DNA of 5,868 nucleotides from the NCBI GenBank assembly GCA_913041095.1, contig CAJWIB010000181.1, forward strand, positions 1 through 5,868, written 5' to 3'. The stretch is from an uncultured Rhodospirillaceae bacterium (lineage in GTDB: Bacteria; Pseudomonadota; Alphaproteobacteria; Rhodospirillales; UBA2165). This document shows, piece after piece, positions 1 to 5,851 of this stretch. The notes under the pieces are model-generated. The model saw only the letters and a program-made list of their open reading frames with translations, was not told the origin of the DNA and did no database searches. Position 1 is the stretch's first letter. Every line of letters starts with the position of its first letter. A program made the translations under genes and the position numbers.

Positions 1-1
1 A

Positions 2-73
2 GCCGTGCAAAATCTTAATCTCATGCTGGGATTAGACGAAACTATTGGCTTGCTTAGACGCAAATACCGTTAA
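2..73 (+). CDS. 3' end of an unidentified protein-coding gene (partial)
   Basis: An open frame enters from the left edge and gives 23 residues before a TAA stop at 71-73. It begins AVQNLNLMLGLDE and ends LLRRKYR. The other two + strand frames hit stops within the first few dozen bases. The composition, with alternating hydrophobic and charged residues and a basic tail, is protein-like and fits the end of a helical C-terminal segment. I do not recognise the family, and 23 residues are too few to assign one. The gene reads in the same direction as the broken methyltransferase that begins 131 bases later. It could be chance, since an open run of 24 codons at a window edge is weak evidence. Confidence 0.4.
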   Translation, partial: AVQNLNLMLGLDETIGLLRRKYR

Positions 74-159
74 ACATTTTGCCGTTATTAATTTTTAAAT
101 CACTCTCTTAGTTTCTGCACGGCAACAGCTCTTATTAAGCTTTACAGACTAACCAGCGT

Positions 160-199
160 AGCACCTTCGAGTAAATATTTAGACGCTCCGAAAGGTGCT
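160..199. repeat. Hairpin-forming inverted repeat covering the Shine-Dalgarno of the broken methyltransferase
   Basis: AGCACCTT at 160-167 is perfectly complementary to AAGGTGCT at 192-199. Inside, CGAG (168-171) can pair with CTCCG with a bulge. The loop contains the perfect 10-base palindrome TAAATATTTA (172-181). The right arm includes the AAAGG (191-195) that would serve as ribosome binding site for the ATG at 205, 9 bases further on. In RNA the stem would hide that site; in DNA it could be an operator. Which of these it is, if either, is inference. Confidence 0.4.
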
Positions 200-204
200 C
201 GGCT

Positions 205-839
205 ATGTTGTTGGATTACTCGTTCCTGGCCATTGTGGTCATCACTTGCTCACTTATCTATTATCTATTGCGCCGTCACCAGCATTTCCTCGGTGTTGAG
301 TTTGCGCAATTCGAAAAGACACATATTCGATCTATTGCCAGCGGATTTTTCCGGTGAGGTTATTGATTTAGGCGCCGGCTGAGACTCACTGGCGTTTCCA
401 TTGGTGCGCAAATTCCCGCAATCAAAAGTCTCTGCCTATGAAATATCACCGGTGCCGTGGCTGGCGATGCAGCTGTGCTGGCTGTTTCAGTTCTGCCATA
501 ATCTTATCATCGAGCGGGTCAACTTGTTGAAAAAGAACTTTCGTTTTCGCGTTGAGACTAAGGCGGTAATTTGTTATCTCCATTCAGAAGCGCTCAAAAA
601 ACTGCGTCCCAAGCTAGAACGCGACCTTGAGCCCAACACGCTGGTCATCAGCAACGTGTTTGATATTCTAGGCTGGCAACCCGAAAGCAGCACATGAGAT
701 TGACGACGCCTTCTGCCCGCAGATTTATGTTTATAAAGTGCCAAAAATTTTCACCCCTCAGATGCCGAGCGCTTGCCCCCGCAAACTTGGCTTACGTCGC
801 ATTAGCGGCGACCCGCAATCGCGGGCGTTAAAAGCCTAA
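205..839 (+). pseudogene. Broken membrane-anchored class I SAM-dependent methyltransferase
   Basis: Three pieces in three frames add up to one protein of about 200 residues. Piece 1 (205-357) starts at an ATG preceded by AAAGG. It gives a hydrophobic N-terminal segment (about residues 6-22) followed by a juxtamembrane basic stretch, then stops. Piece 2 (about 323-697) reads IFDLLPADFSGEVIDLGAG, which is SAM-binding motif I. It is interrupted by TGA at 380-382 and resumes with DSLAFPLVRKFP, an acidic motif II region (AYEISP), VICYLHSEALKKL and LVISNVFDILGW, then ends at TGA 695-697. Piece 3 (696-839) continues the homology one frame over with EIDDAFCPQIYVYKVPK and runs to TAA 837-839; its last 30 residues are unconvincing. 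Two frameshifts, near 322-335 and 690-697, plus one nonsense codon in the cofactor loop should abolish activity. The family match is from motif recognition. Sequencing error is possible, but three independent errors in this one gene are unlikely. Confidence 0.75.
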
Positions 840-865
840 ATTTCGGGGGATGGGCTATTAAACTT

Positions 866-900
866 CCCTCCCCCTTGATGGAGGAGGGGTAGGGTGGGGG
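866..900. repeat. C/G-rich intergenic repeat element, possible terminator of the UbiD/NTF2 operon
   Basis: The stretch has a C-rich left arm and a G-rich right arm. CCCTCC at 866-871 pairs with GGAGGG at 883-888 around an 11-base loop, and GGGTAGGGTGGGGG follows. From memory, near-identical elements (CCCTCCCCCTTGATGG followed by GGGTGGGGGTG) occur in many copies between genes of diverse proteobacteria; I cannot verify the copy number here. It begins 18 bases beyond the stop of the NTF2-like gene. On the - strand it would form a hairpin followed by GAAGTTT, so it may also work as a weak terminator. Confidence 0.6.
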
Positions 901-918
901 TGCTTATAAATGCTATTC

Positions 919-1377
919 CTAAAGCGCGATCAAAACACCTTCATCAATCGCACGACGGATGCGTTCAGAATTCTCCTTTTTATCGACCACCGGCGTTTTT
1001 GCTTTGGCATAGGTTAGCTTGTGCGTCAGTAATCCATCTTTAAAATGAAGCAGGTCCAAGCCGCGCCAGCCACCGGCACGGTCGCCGTTTTCCATGGTCA
1101 TCAGCCACCTGAACATAATTTTGCCAGTGCCTTTACCCTCCCCGACCTCAACAAACTGATCTTCGAAGTGAAATATCAATTTACCAAATTCATGACGAAA
1201 CTGTGGAATTAGAGCTTCCCGAATGGCTGTTTTACCGACATGGCGGATGCCATGGAATTCGTCATAGACTGCATCTTCGGCAAAGTAGGACATCACATCG
1301 TCGATATCCTCGCGGTCGAACGCCTCGGAAAAGCCGTCCATCAGTTTTAAAAGTGCGTCCCGGTTATCTTTTCTCAT
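919..1377 (-). CDS. NTF2-like / SnoaL-like domain protein
   Basis: This 152-residue protein has the length and pattern of single-domain NTF2-like (cone-shaped alpha+beta barrel) proteins. It has an N-terminal amphipathic helix (about residues 5-20, ending in FSEAF), the family signature DIDDVMSYFAEDAVYDEF (24-41), and GKTAIREAL in the third helix (48-56). Strands follow that include FRWLMTMENG (89-98), GWRGLDLLHFKDG (103-115) and LTYAK (121-125). A charged tail of about 25 residues follows. The family includes enzymes (polyketide cyclases, dehydratases, isomerases) and pure binding proteins; the sequence does not tell which this is. Its ATG overlaps the stop of the UbiD-family gene as ATGA (1374-1377), so translation is probably coupled; there is only a weak GATAAG upstream. 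A role with the decarboxylase, as a substrate-binding or accessory enzyme, is inferred from this overlap. Confidence 0.85.
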   Translation of the reverse strand: MRKDNRDALLKLMDGFSEAFDREDIDDVMSYFAEDAVYDEFHGIRHVGKTAIREALIPQFRHEFGKLIFHFEDQFVEVGEGKGTGKIMFRWLMTMENGDRAGGWRGLDLLHFKDGLLTHKLTYAKAKTPVVDKKENSERIRRAIDEGVLIAL

Positions 1378-2813
1378 GACTTATCAATCCGCATTTGGGC
1401 GCGTTTGGGAATATCGAAATCCGGCAGCCCGGCAGATTTCCAGGTTTCCAAAGCTTTCATCATGGTTTCCTTTGGCGGTAGCGAAAATTCGTCCTCCGGT
1501 ACAGAACGCGTGCCATCAATAACAATCTTGCTGCCTATTTTGACGCCATCGACCGCCTCAATGGATGGGTCCATGGCGGCGCGCATAAAGACATCTTTGA
1601 TGATGACGGTATCACGGGACGGATTGTAGCGGGCATTCAGCACCCAATCCATATGCAATGGATCACGAATATCGACATCTTCATCGACCACGGTGACGCG
1701 TTTCAAGGCGCTGACCTCGGCGGCCATGCGGCCGATTTTCATGCCATGCCCTTGATATTGCGGCGTCATAGCAATAATTCCATGGGCCATCTGGCCGCCA
1801 AAGGTGAGGTCAATATGGAAATCGCTAATGAAGATTTCACCAAGGTCGTGGCGGAGGATTTTGTTGATCATCCCAGCCGTCGCATGGCTTTGTAGCATGG
1901 TACTTTCGCTCGGTGGCATCTGGCTGGTCATGCCGTAATAAATCGCATCCTTGCGGCGAGTTATGGCGGAGATGCGAGCTACGGGCTTATCACTTATCTC
2001 GCACATGAAGCCAAGGTTTTCACCGAACGGGCCCTCTTTATCCAGCTCGCCAGGTGCAATCTCGCCCTCAATGATAATCTCGGCATTGGCTGGGATTAAA
2101 ATATCGTTGGTCACGCATTTGACGAGCTCGATCGGTGCGCCTTTTAAGCCGCCGGCAATCTCCATCTCCTGCACGCCGGTTGGAAGCGTCGCCACCGAGG
2201 CCAATTGATAGGCTGGATCGGCACCGATAACCCAAGCGACCGGGGCTGACTTACCTTGTTTCCACCAGGTTTCGCATTGATCATGGCCGCCCCGGCGGGG
2301 GTTCATATTGACGACAACACTATGGTCATCGCGCACTAGAGTACGGTAAACACCGGAATTTTGATTATCTGAATCGACCAGGCGGGTCATCACCGTGGTC
2401 GTAATATAAGGCGCTGCATCTTTACCCGGCGTCCACGTCGGGATCGGTAAATCGCTAAGCTTGGCATCATCACCTTTAAGCACCACTTCCTGGCAGGGCG
2501 CGTTTTCGACCGTTACTGGTTTTAGCGGATTGACCAGCGCGTTCTCCCATTGGGCATTAATTTGCTCTGGTTCAACATCAAGCGCCAGGGCATAAGCTTG
2601 GCGTGATGCTCCCAGTGCACCGGTGCAGAGTGTCAGATCTGAGCCTTTGACATTATCAAACAAAAGACCGAAACGGTCTTTATCCGGCAGGGCTTGAAAG
2701 GCCCATTTGGCCAAGCAGGCCGGCTCCCAACTTACATCGACGGCCTGAGTTATCCGCCGGAGCAAACCTTGCTGCTCGGCGACGGCGATAAAATCTCGAA
2801 AACTACGGCTCAT
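1374..2813 (-). CDS. UbiD-family prenylated-FMN-dependent decarboxylase
   Basis: The 479 residues cover a full UbiD-family protein (usually about 450-510). These enzymes reversibly decarboxylate aromatic or alpha,beta-unsaturated acids using prenylated FMN, which is supplied by a UbiX prenyltransferase not encoded in this window. The characteristic residues are present. NSGVYR (152-157) supplies the metal-binding Asn152 and the catalytic-triad Arg157. EMEIAGGLKGAPIELVK (216-232) carries Glu216, at the place of the metal-ligand Glu. EGPFGE (260-265) supplies the two catalytic acids Glu260 and Glu265. The 44-residue gap from Glu216 to Glu260 equals that in fungal Fdc1, as I recall its numbering. 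His177 is a candidate third metal ligand. No transmembrane segment or signal peptide is evident, so it should be cytoplasmic. The ATG is preceded by GGGGAA with 5 bases between and by a good promoter. EGPFGENLGF differs from the EGPYG-type motif I recall for ubiquinone-pathway UbiD, so I leave the substrate open. Confidence 0.92.
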   Translation of the reverse strand: MSRSFRDFIAVAEQQGLLRRITQAVDVSWEPACLAKWAFQALPDKDRFGLLFDNVKGSDLTLCTGALGASRQAYALALDVEPEQINAQWENALVNPLKPVTVENAPCQEVVLKGDDAKLSDLPIPTWTPGKDAAPYITTTVMTRLVDSDNQNSGVYRTLVRDDHSVVVNMNPRRGGHDQCETWWKQGKSAPVAWVIGADPAYQLASVATLPTGVQEMEIAGGLKGAPIELVKCVTNDILIPANAEIIIEGEIAPGELDKEGPFGENLGFMCEISDKPVARISAITRRKDAIYYGMTSQMPPSESTMLQSHATAGMINKILRHDLGEIFISDFHIDLTFGGQMAHGIIAMTPQYQGHGMKIGRMAAEVSALKRVTVVDEDVDIRDPLHMDWVLNARYNPSRDTVIIKDVFMRAAMDPSIEAVDGVKIGSKIVIDGTRSVPEDEFSLPPKETMMKALETWKSAGLPDFDIPKRAQMRIDKS

Positions 2814-2848
2814 AAAATTTCCCCGATTATTAGGTTTGACGCCGCAAA

Positions 2849-2877
2849 ATTATATGGCTCGGGAAAATGACTGTCAC
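2849..2877 (-). promoter_or_regulatory. Sigma-70 type promoter of the UbiD/NTF2 operon
   Basis: Read on the - strand, GTGACA (2872-2877) and a perfect TATAAT (2849-2854) are separated by exactly 17 bases. The -35 box matches TTGACA at five of six positions. Transcription would start near 2842, giving a leader of roughly 28 bases before the ATG at 2813. This suggests the operon is transcribed separately from parE upstream. Confidence 0.65.
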
Positions 2878-2950
2878 GCGGGAACTGAGAGTCAGGGGAC
2901 GCCTTGTATCACCCGCGCTCACAAAAATCCATCTCTGGTACAGCCATAAC

Positions 2951-2980
2951 CTAACCGTCATGCACGAGCTTGACGGTAGG
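2951..2980. repeat. Imperfect palindrome between parE and the UbiD-family gene
   Basis: ACCGTCA (2954-2960) pairs with TGACGGT (2971-2977). Allowing one bulged A, the arms extend to CCTA and AGG outside. GC (2962-2963) and GC (2968-2969) can pair inside the loop. The core GTCATGCACGAGCTTGA resembles the left half of a palindromic intergenic element I know from alphaproteobacteria (GTCATGCCCGGGCTTGA type), with the right half apparently missing. It lies 50 bases past the parE stop. There is no T-run on the - strand side, so as an intrinsic terminator it would be weak. Confidence 0.45.
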
Positions 2981-3029
2981 GGAATAGGTAAAATAATGTC
3001 GATCTCATCGTCAACAGGGAGCAGGAAAT

Positions 3030-5084
3030 TTAAACGTCAATCAAGCCGTCTTCGAGCTCGGCGGCGTGGGATTGGATGAAGTTGAGGCGAAGCTCGGGTT
3101 TTTTGCCCATCAAATCGTCGACCAGCTTGGCGGTCTCCTTGGCTTCGACTTTTTCATCATCGGTGTGCCGCAGTGGCACGGTAACCCGGAGCAGCGTCCG
3201 AGTCTCCGGATTCATTGCCGTTTCTTTGAGCTGGGCCGGTGGCATTTCACCAAGCCCTTTAAAGCGGCTGACCTCGATTTTACCGCGCCCGGAGAACTCT
3301 TTTTCGACCAAAATATCTTTGTGGGCATCATCCATCGCGTAGAGAGTTTTGCCGCCTTGGCTGAGCCGGTACAGTGGTGGCATTGCAATATAAAGATGTC
3401 CATTTTCAATGAGTTGTGGCATTTTTTTAAAGAAGAATGTCATTAAAAGTGAGGCGATATGAGCGCCATCGACATCAGCATCAGTCATGATAATGACCTT
3501 CTCGTAGCGCAAATCTTCATCGCGAAAATGCGGCCCGGTGCCGCAGCCCAAAGCTTCGTTGAGATCATTAATTTCCTGGTTGGCCTGCAGCTTATCAGTG
3601 GAGGCACTGGCTACGTTCAAAATCTTACCACGGAGCGGTAAAATCGCCTGGGTTTTCCGATCGCGGCCTTGTTTAGCGGAACCGCCGGCAGAATCACCTT
3701 CGACGATAAAAATCTCGGTGCCTTCGGCGGAATTTTGCGTGCAATCGGCAAGTTTGCCAGGCAGGCGCAGGCGTTTGGTCGCCGATTGCCGTTTAAGCAC
3801 CTTGTCCTGGCGCTTTTTCATGCGGATTTGTGAGCGCTCAATAACGTGCTCGAGCAGGCGCTTGGCGGTTTCCGGATCGCCACTGAGCCAATGGTCAAAA
3901 TGATCGCCGACCGAGCTTTCAACCAGTTTTTGTGCTTCGACGGTGGCGAGTTTTTCCTTGGTTTGCCCTTGGAACTGAGGATCCTGGATAAACACTGAGA
4001 GCATAATGCAGGCGCCACCGACGACATCATCAGCGTTGATCTTGGTTGCAGCTTTTACTTTTGTCAGCTCGCCATAGGTTTTAAGGCCCTTATTGAGTGC
4101 CGCCCGCAGGCCGAGCTCGTGGGTGCCGCCTTGCGGTGTCGGTACGGTATTACAATAGGAATTAAAAAACTCATCCTCATCCACCGGCCAGGCAACTGCC
4201 CATTCGACCGTACCTGAACCACCATTCAGCTTGGCTTGGCCAAAAAAGGTGTTGGGCGTGATAGTGGCACGTTCTTCCAGCGTGCTTTGCAGATAGTCGC
4301 TCAAACCACCGGGGAAGTGGAGAGTGGCTGTTTCCGGTGTTTTTTCGTCTTTTTCGAGGAGTTTGAGGTCGCATTTCCAACGGATTTCAACGCCCCGGAA
4401 CAAATAGGCCTTGGAGCGCGCCATGCGATAAAGAGTCGACGGGCGGAAATGTACTTTAGAGCCGAAAATCTTGGGGTCGGGATGAAATCTAATCAAAGTT
4501 CCTCGCCGGTTCGAGACTTTACCACCGTCTTTGAGTTTGCTTATAGGTTTACCGCGTTCAAAGCTTTGGGCCCAGAGCTTTTTATCGCGGGCGATTTCGA
4601 CGGTCAGATCATCGGCGAGCGCGTTAACGACCGAGAGGCCAACGCCGTGTAGGCCACCGGAGGTTTCATACGCGCCAGCTCTAAATTTTCCACCCGAATG
4701 AAGGGTCGTCAGGATAACTTCGAGGGCAGACTTGCTTTTGAATTTAGGATGCGGGTCGGTCGGAATGCCGCGGCCATTATCGTTGACGGTGATGTATTGA
4801 TCGGCTGAAAGTTCCAAATCGATGCGGGTGGCTTCGCCGGCGACCGCCTCATCCATCGAGTTATCAAGAAGTTCGGCGACCAAATGATGGACCGCCCGCT
4901 CATCGGTGCCGCCGATATACATGCCGGGGCGCAGACGTACCGGTTCCAAGCCTTCGAGAACTTCGATATCCTTAGCAGAATAAGATTTATTTTTTTTCGA
5001 CTTTTTACCTGACAAACTGGACCCAGTACTTTTATTAGCGCCTTTATTGGTTTTATTGGGAGCGTCGTCGAATAGATCGGCCAT
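3030..5084 (-). CDS. parE: DNA topoisomerase IV subunit B
   Basis: ParE binds and hydrolyses ATP and, with ParC as a heterotetramer, decatenates daughter chromosomes in the cytoplasm. At 684 residues it is complete. The GHKL ATPase domain has ELLDNS (71-76: general base Glu71, Mg-binding Asn75), NDNGRGIP (101-108) and the ATP lid GGLHGVG (143-149). The transducer domain has QTKEKL (374-379), with the lysine that contacts the ATP phosphate. The TOPRIM domain has EGDSAGG (462-468: Glu462) and DADVDG (535-540: Asp535, Asp537). PLRGKILNVASASTDKLQAN (483-502) and the tail KGLGEMPPAQLKETAMNP (609-626) favour ParE over GyrB, and the long GyrB insert is absent. The first 37 residues are a Lys/Ser-rich, probably disordered extension before SAKDIEVLEGLEPVR. 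The ATG at 5082-5084 is supported by ACAGGT with 6 bases between. parC is not in the window. It is divergent from the thioesterase gene. Confidence 0.97.
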   Translation of the reverse strand: MADLFDDAPNKTNKGANKSTGSSLSGKKSKKNKSYSAKDIEVLEGLEPVRLRPGMYIGGTDERAVHHLVAELLDNSMDEAVAGEATRIDLELSADQYITVNDNGRGIPTDPHPKFKSKSALEVILTTLHSGGKFRAGAYETSGGLHGVGLSVVNALADDLTVEIARDKKLWAQSFERGKPISKLKDGGKVSNRRGTLIRFHPDPKIFGSKVHFRPSTLYRMARSKAYLFRGVEIRWKCDLKLLEKDEKTPETATLHFPGGLSDYLQSTLEERATITPNTFFGQAKLNGGSGTVEWAVAWPVDEDEFFNSYCNTVPTPQGGTHELGLRAALNKGLKTYGELTKVKAATKINADDVVGGACIMLSVFIQDPQFQGQTKEKLATVEAQKLVESSVGDHFDHWLSGDPETAKRLLEHVIERSQIRMKKRQDKVLKRQSATKRLRLPGKLADCTQNSAEGTEIFIVEGDSAGGSAKQGRDRKTQAILPLRGKILNVASASTDKLQANQEINDLNEALGCGTGPHFRDEDLRYEKVIIMTDADVDGAHIASLLMTFFFKKMPQLIENGHLYIAMPPLYRLSQGGKTLYAMDDAHKDILVEKEFSGRGKIEVSRFKGLGEMPPAQLKETAMNPETRTLLRVTVPLRHTDDEKVEAKETAKLVDDLMGKKPELRLNFIQSHAAELEDGLIDV

Positions 5085-5119
5085 GTTGTTACCTGTATTA
5101 ATATCTTGCCTTATTCGTC

Positions 5120-5125
5120 ATTATA
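5120..5125 (-). promoter_or_regulatory. Candidate -10 box for parE
   Basis: On the - strand this is a perfect TATAAT. It would start transcription near 5113, about 29 bases before the parE ATG. No good -35 box sits at the usual distance: the best, TTATAG, is 18 bases upstream and poor. The site is therefore a candidate, supported mainly by its position in the AT-rich region between two divergent genes. Confidence 0.4.
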
Positions 5126-5162
5126 CTGTGTTTTATGTTAGAACTATAACAATATCTTGTGC

Positions 5163-5180
5163 CTCAGTAGATTATCTGAG
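5163..5180. other. Short inverted repeat upstream of the thioesterase gene
   Basis: CTCAG (5163-5167) and CTGAG (5176-5180) form a 5-base inverted repeat around 8 AT-rich bases, 36 bases before the thioesterase ATG. It could be a regulator half-site pair or a small leader hairpin. Five-base arms are common by chance. I could not find a convincing + strand -35/-10 pair in this region. Confidence 0.2.
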
Positions 5181-5215
5181 ACAAGGACAAACATCCTGTT
5201 TTTGAGGAAAAATCG

Positions 5216-5620
5216 ATGTCTGATAATAAACAAGACCAAAAAACTGAAACTCCTGAGGGAGAGCGGACTATAACGGTGGTCGCCCAACCGGCAGATACCA
5301 ATCCAAGTGGCGATATTTTTGGTGGCTGGATCTTGGCGCAAATGGATGTTGCTGGCGGTGTTGCCGCCAGCCGCTGCGCCCAGGGCCGCACGGTGACAAT
5401 CGGCGTTAAGGAAATGGAGTTTCATAGGCCTGTACGTGTTGGTGATCTGGTGAGCTGCTATACCCAGGTTCTTAAAGTAGGCAGAACATCTATGTCGATT
5501 AAAATCGAAACCTGGACGACCAATCATTATAATCCCACGCCGCTGCAAAAAGTGACGGAAGGGGTGTTTACCTATGTCGCAATAGATGAAAATCGAAAAC
5601 CACGCCCGGTAAATCAATAA
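5216..5620 (+). CDS. yciA: YciA-type hotdog-fold acyl-CoA thioesterase
   Basis: This enzyme would hydrolyse acyl-CoA thioesters to free acid and CoA in the cytoplasm, probably as a hexamer like other YciA proteins. At 134 residues it has the usual length. The family core is clear: NPSGDIFGGWILAQMDVAGG (29-48) forms the start of the hotdog helix, and Asp44 in the QMD motif is at the place of the catalytic aspartate of YciA. The strands VTIGVKEMEFHRPVRVGDLV (60-79), GRTSMSIKIETW (89-100) and EGVFTYVAID (115-124) follow. The first 17 residues are polar and probably flexible. The ATG is preceded by GAGGAA (5204-5209) with 6 bases between, an excellent ribosome binding site. The gene stands alone on the + strand, divergent from parE and convergent with the small ORF at 5678-5761. 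Substrate chain length cannot be read from the sequence. Confidence 0.93.
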   Translation: MSDNKQDQKTETPEGERTITVVAQPADTNPSGDIFGGWILAQMDVAGGVAASRCAQGRTVTIGVKEMEFHRPVRVGDLVSCYTQVLKVGRTSMSIKIETWTTNHYNPTPLQKVTEGVFTYVAIDENRKPRPVNQ

Positions 5621-5677
5621 GTGGACACTTAAATCAGTTAAATATTAGTTGTTCGTTTAGTTACCGGCCTGCAGCGT

Positions 5678-5761
5678 TCAGATGATTACCATCCAGACAT
5701 ACCCGGCGGCAAAAAAGGTGCTGAGGGCAGCGAATTCTTTAAAAAAAACTTTGGTATCCAT
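5678..5761 (-). CDS. 27-residue putative single-pass membrane micro-protein
   Basis: A 28-codon ORF with an ATG start and TGA stop encodes 27 residues, beginning MDTKVFFKEFAALS and ending GYVWMVII. It is preceded by GAGGAG (5769-5774) with 7 bases between, one of the two best ribosome binding sites in the window. Residues 1-9 are polar or charged (Lys4, Lys8, Glu9). Residues 10-27 are almost wholly hydrophobic and aromatic, enough for one membrane helix. That layout is typical of small accessory subunits of membrane complexes or of membrane regulators, but I do not recognise the family. The region upstream is AT-rich with a possible promoter and overlapping palindromes, as expected for a separately regulated short transcript. 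It converges with the thioesterase gene, whose stop lies 57 bases away. The evidence is the ribosome binding site, spacing and composition; conservation is untested. Confidence 0.6.
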   Translation of the reverse strand: MDTKVFFKEFAALSTFFAAGYVWMVII

Positions 5762-5788
5762 GACAATTCTCCTCTTTCTGGTTAACTG

Positions 5789-5804
5789 AAACCGGTTTTA
5801 AACC
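5789..5804. promoter_or_regulatory. Overlapping palindromes in the leader of the micro-ORF
   Basis: AAACCGGTTT (5789-5798) is a perfect 10-base palindrome. GGTTTTAAACC (5794-5804) overlaps it and is symmetric about one central base (arms GGTTT and AAACC). A third GGTT/AACC pairing can form with the GTTAAC at 5781-5786. These lie between the possible promoter and the ribosome binding site of the micro-ORF, a suitable place for a repressor or a leader RNA structure. Function is inferred from position only. Confidence 0.3.
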
Positions 5805-5823
5805 AAAAAGAACAAAAAAGCAA

Positions 5824-5851
5824 CATATAATTATTTAGTTAATAAAAACAA
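5824..5851 (-). promoter_or_regulatory. Possible promoter of the micro-ORF
   Basis: On the - strand, TTGTTT (5846-5851) and TATATG (5824-5829) are 16 bases apart, each matching the sigma-70 consensus at four of six positions. The start point would be near 5817, giving a leader of about 55 bases. The region is very AT-rich, so chance matches are likely. Confidence 0.25.

Noticed and set aside
2..123. GCCGTGCA (2-9) and TGCACGGC (116-123) form a perfect 8-base inverted repeat flanking about 106 bases
   Set aside because: The left arm lies in a probable coding end, no transposase or target duplication is visible, and 8-base matches at this distance are not rare enough to claim an element.
380..382. 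In-frame TGA in the methyltransferase read as selenocysteine or tryptophan recoding
   Set aside because: TGA ends the UbiD-family gene and the micro-ORF normally, tryptophan is TGG throughout, and the same gene also carries two frameshifts, so decay is the simpler explanation.
2877..2917. CGCGGG (2877-2882) and CCCGCG (2912-2917) inverted repeat upstream of the UbiD operon promoter
   Set aside because: Six G/C-only bases 29 apart are easily matched by chance, and extension needs several bulges; noted as a possible operator only.
2867..3079. 70-codon + strand ORF between the UbiD-family gene and parE
   Set aside because: It starts inside the promoter of the opposite-strand operon, runs through the palindrome at 2951-2980 into the antisense of parE, lacks a ribosome binding site, and its protein looks random and arginine-rich.
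3066..3446. Long + strand ORFs opposite parE, including this one and 4236-4652
   Set aside because: Their extent follows from codon bias of parE on the other strand; no ribosome binding sites or recognisable protein features.
5144..5617. 157-codon - strand ORF opposite the thioesterase gene
   Set aside because: It is the antisense shadow of a clearly conserved gene. Its sequence has no domain pattern and its start lies at the 3' end of the real gene.
5621..5677. Possible terminator between the convergent thioesterase and micro-ORF
   Set aside because: No stem of useful length followed by a T-run on either strand; only AT-rich sequence and a loose TTAGTT direct repeat.
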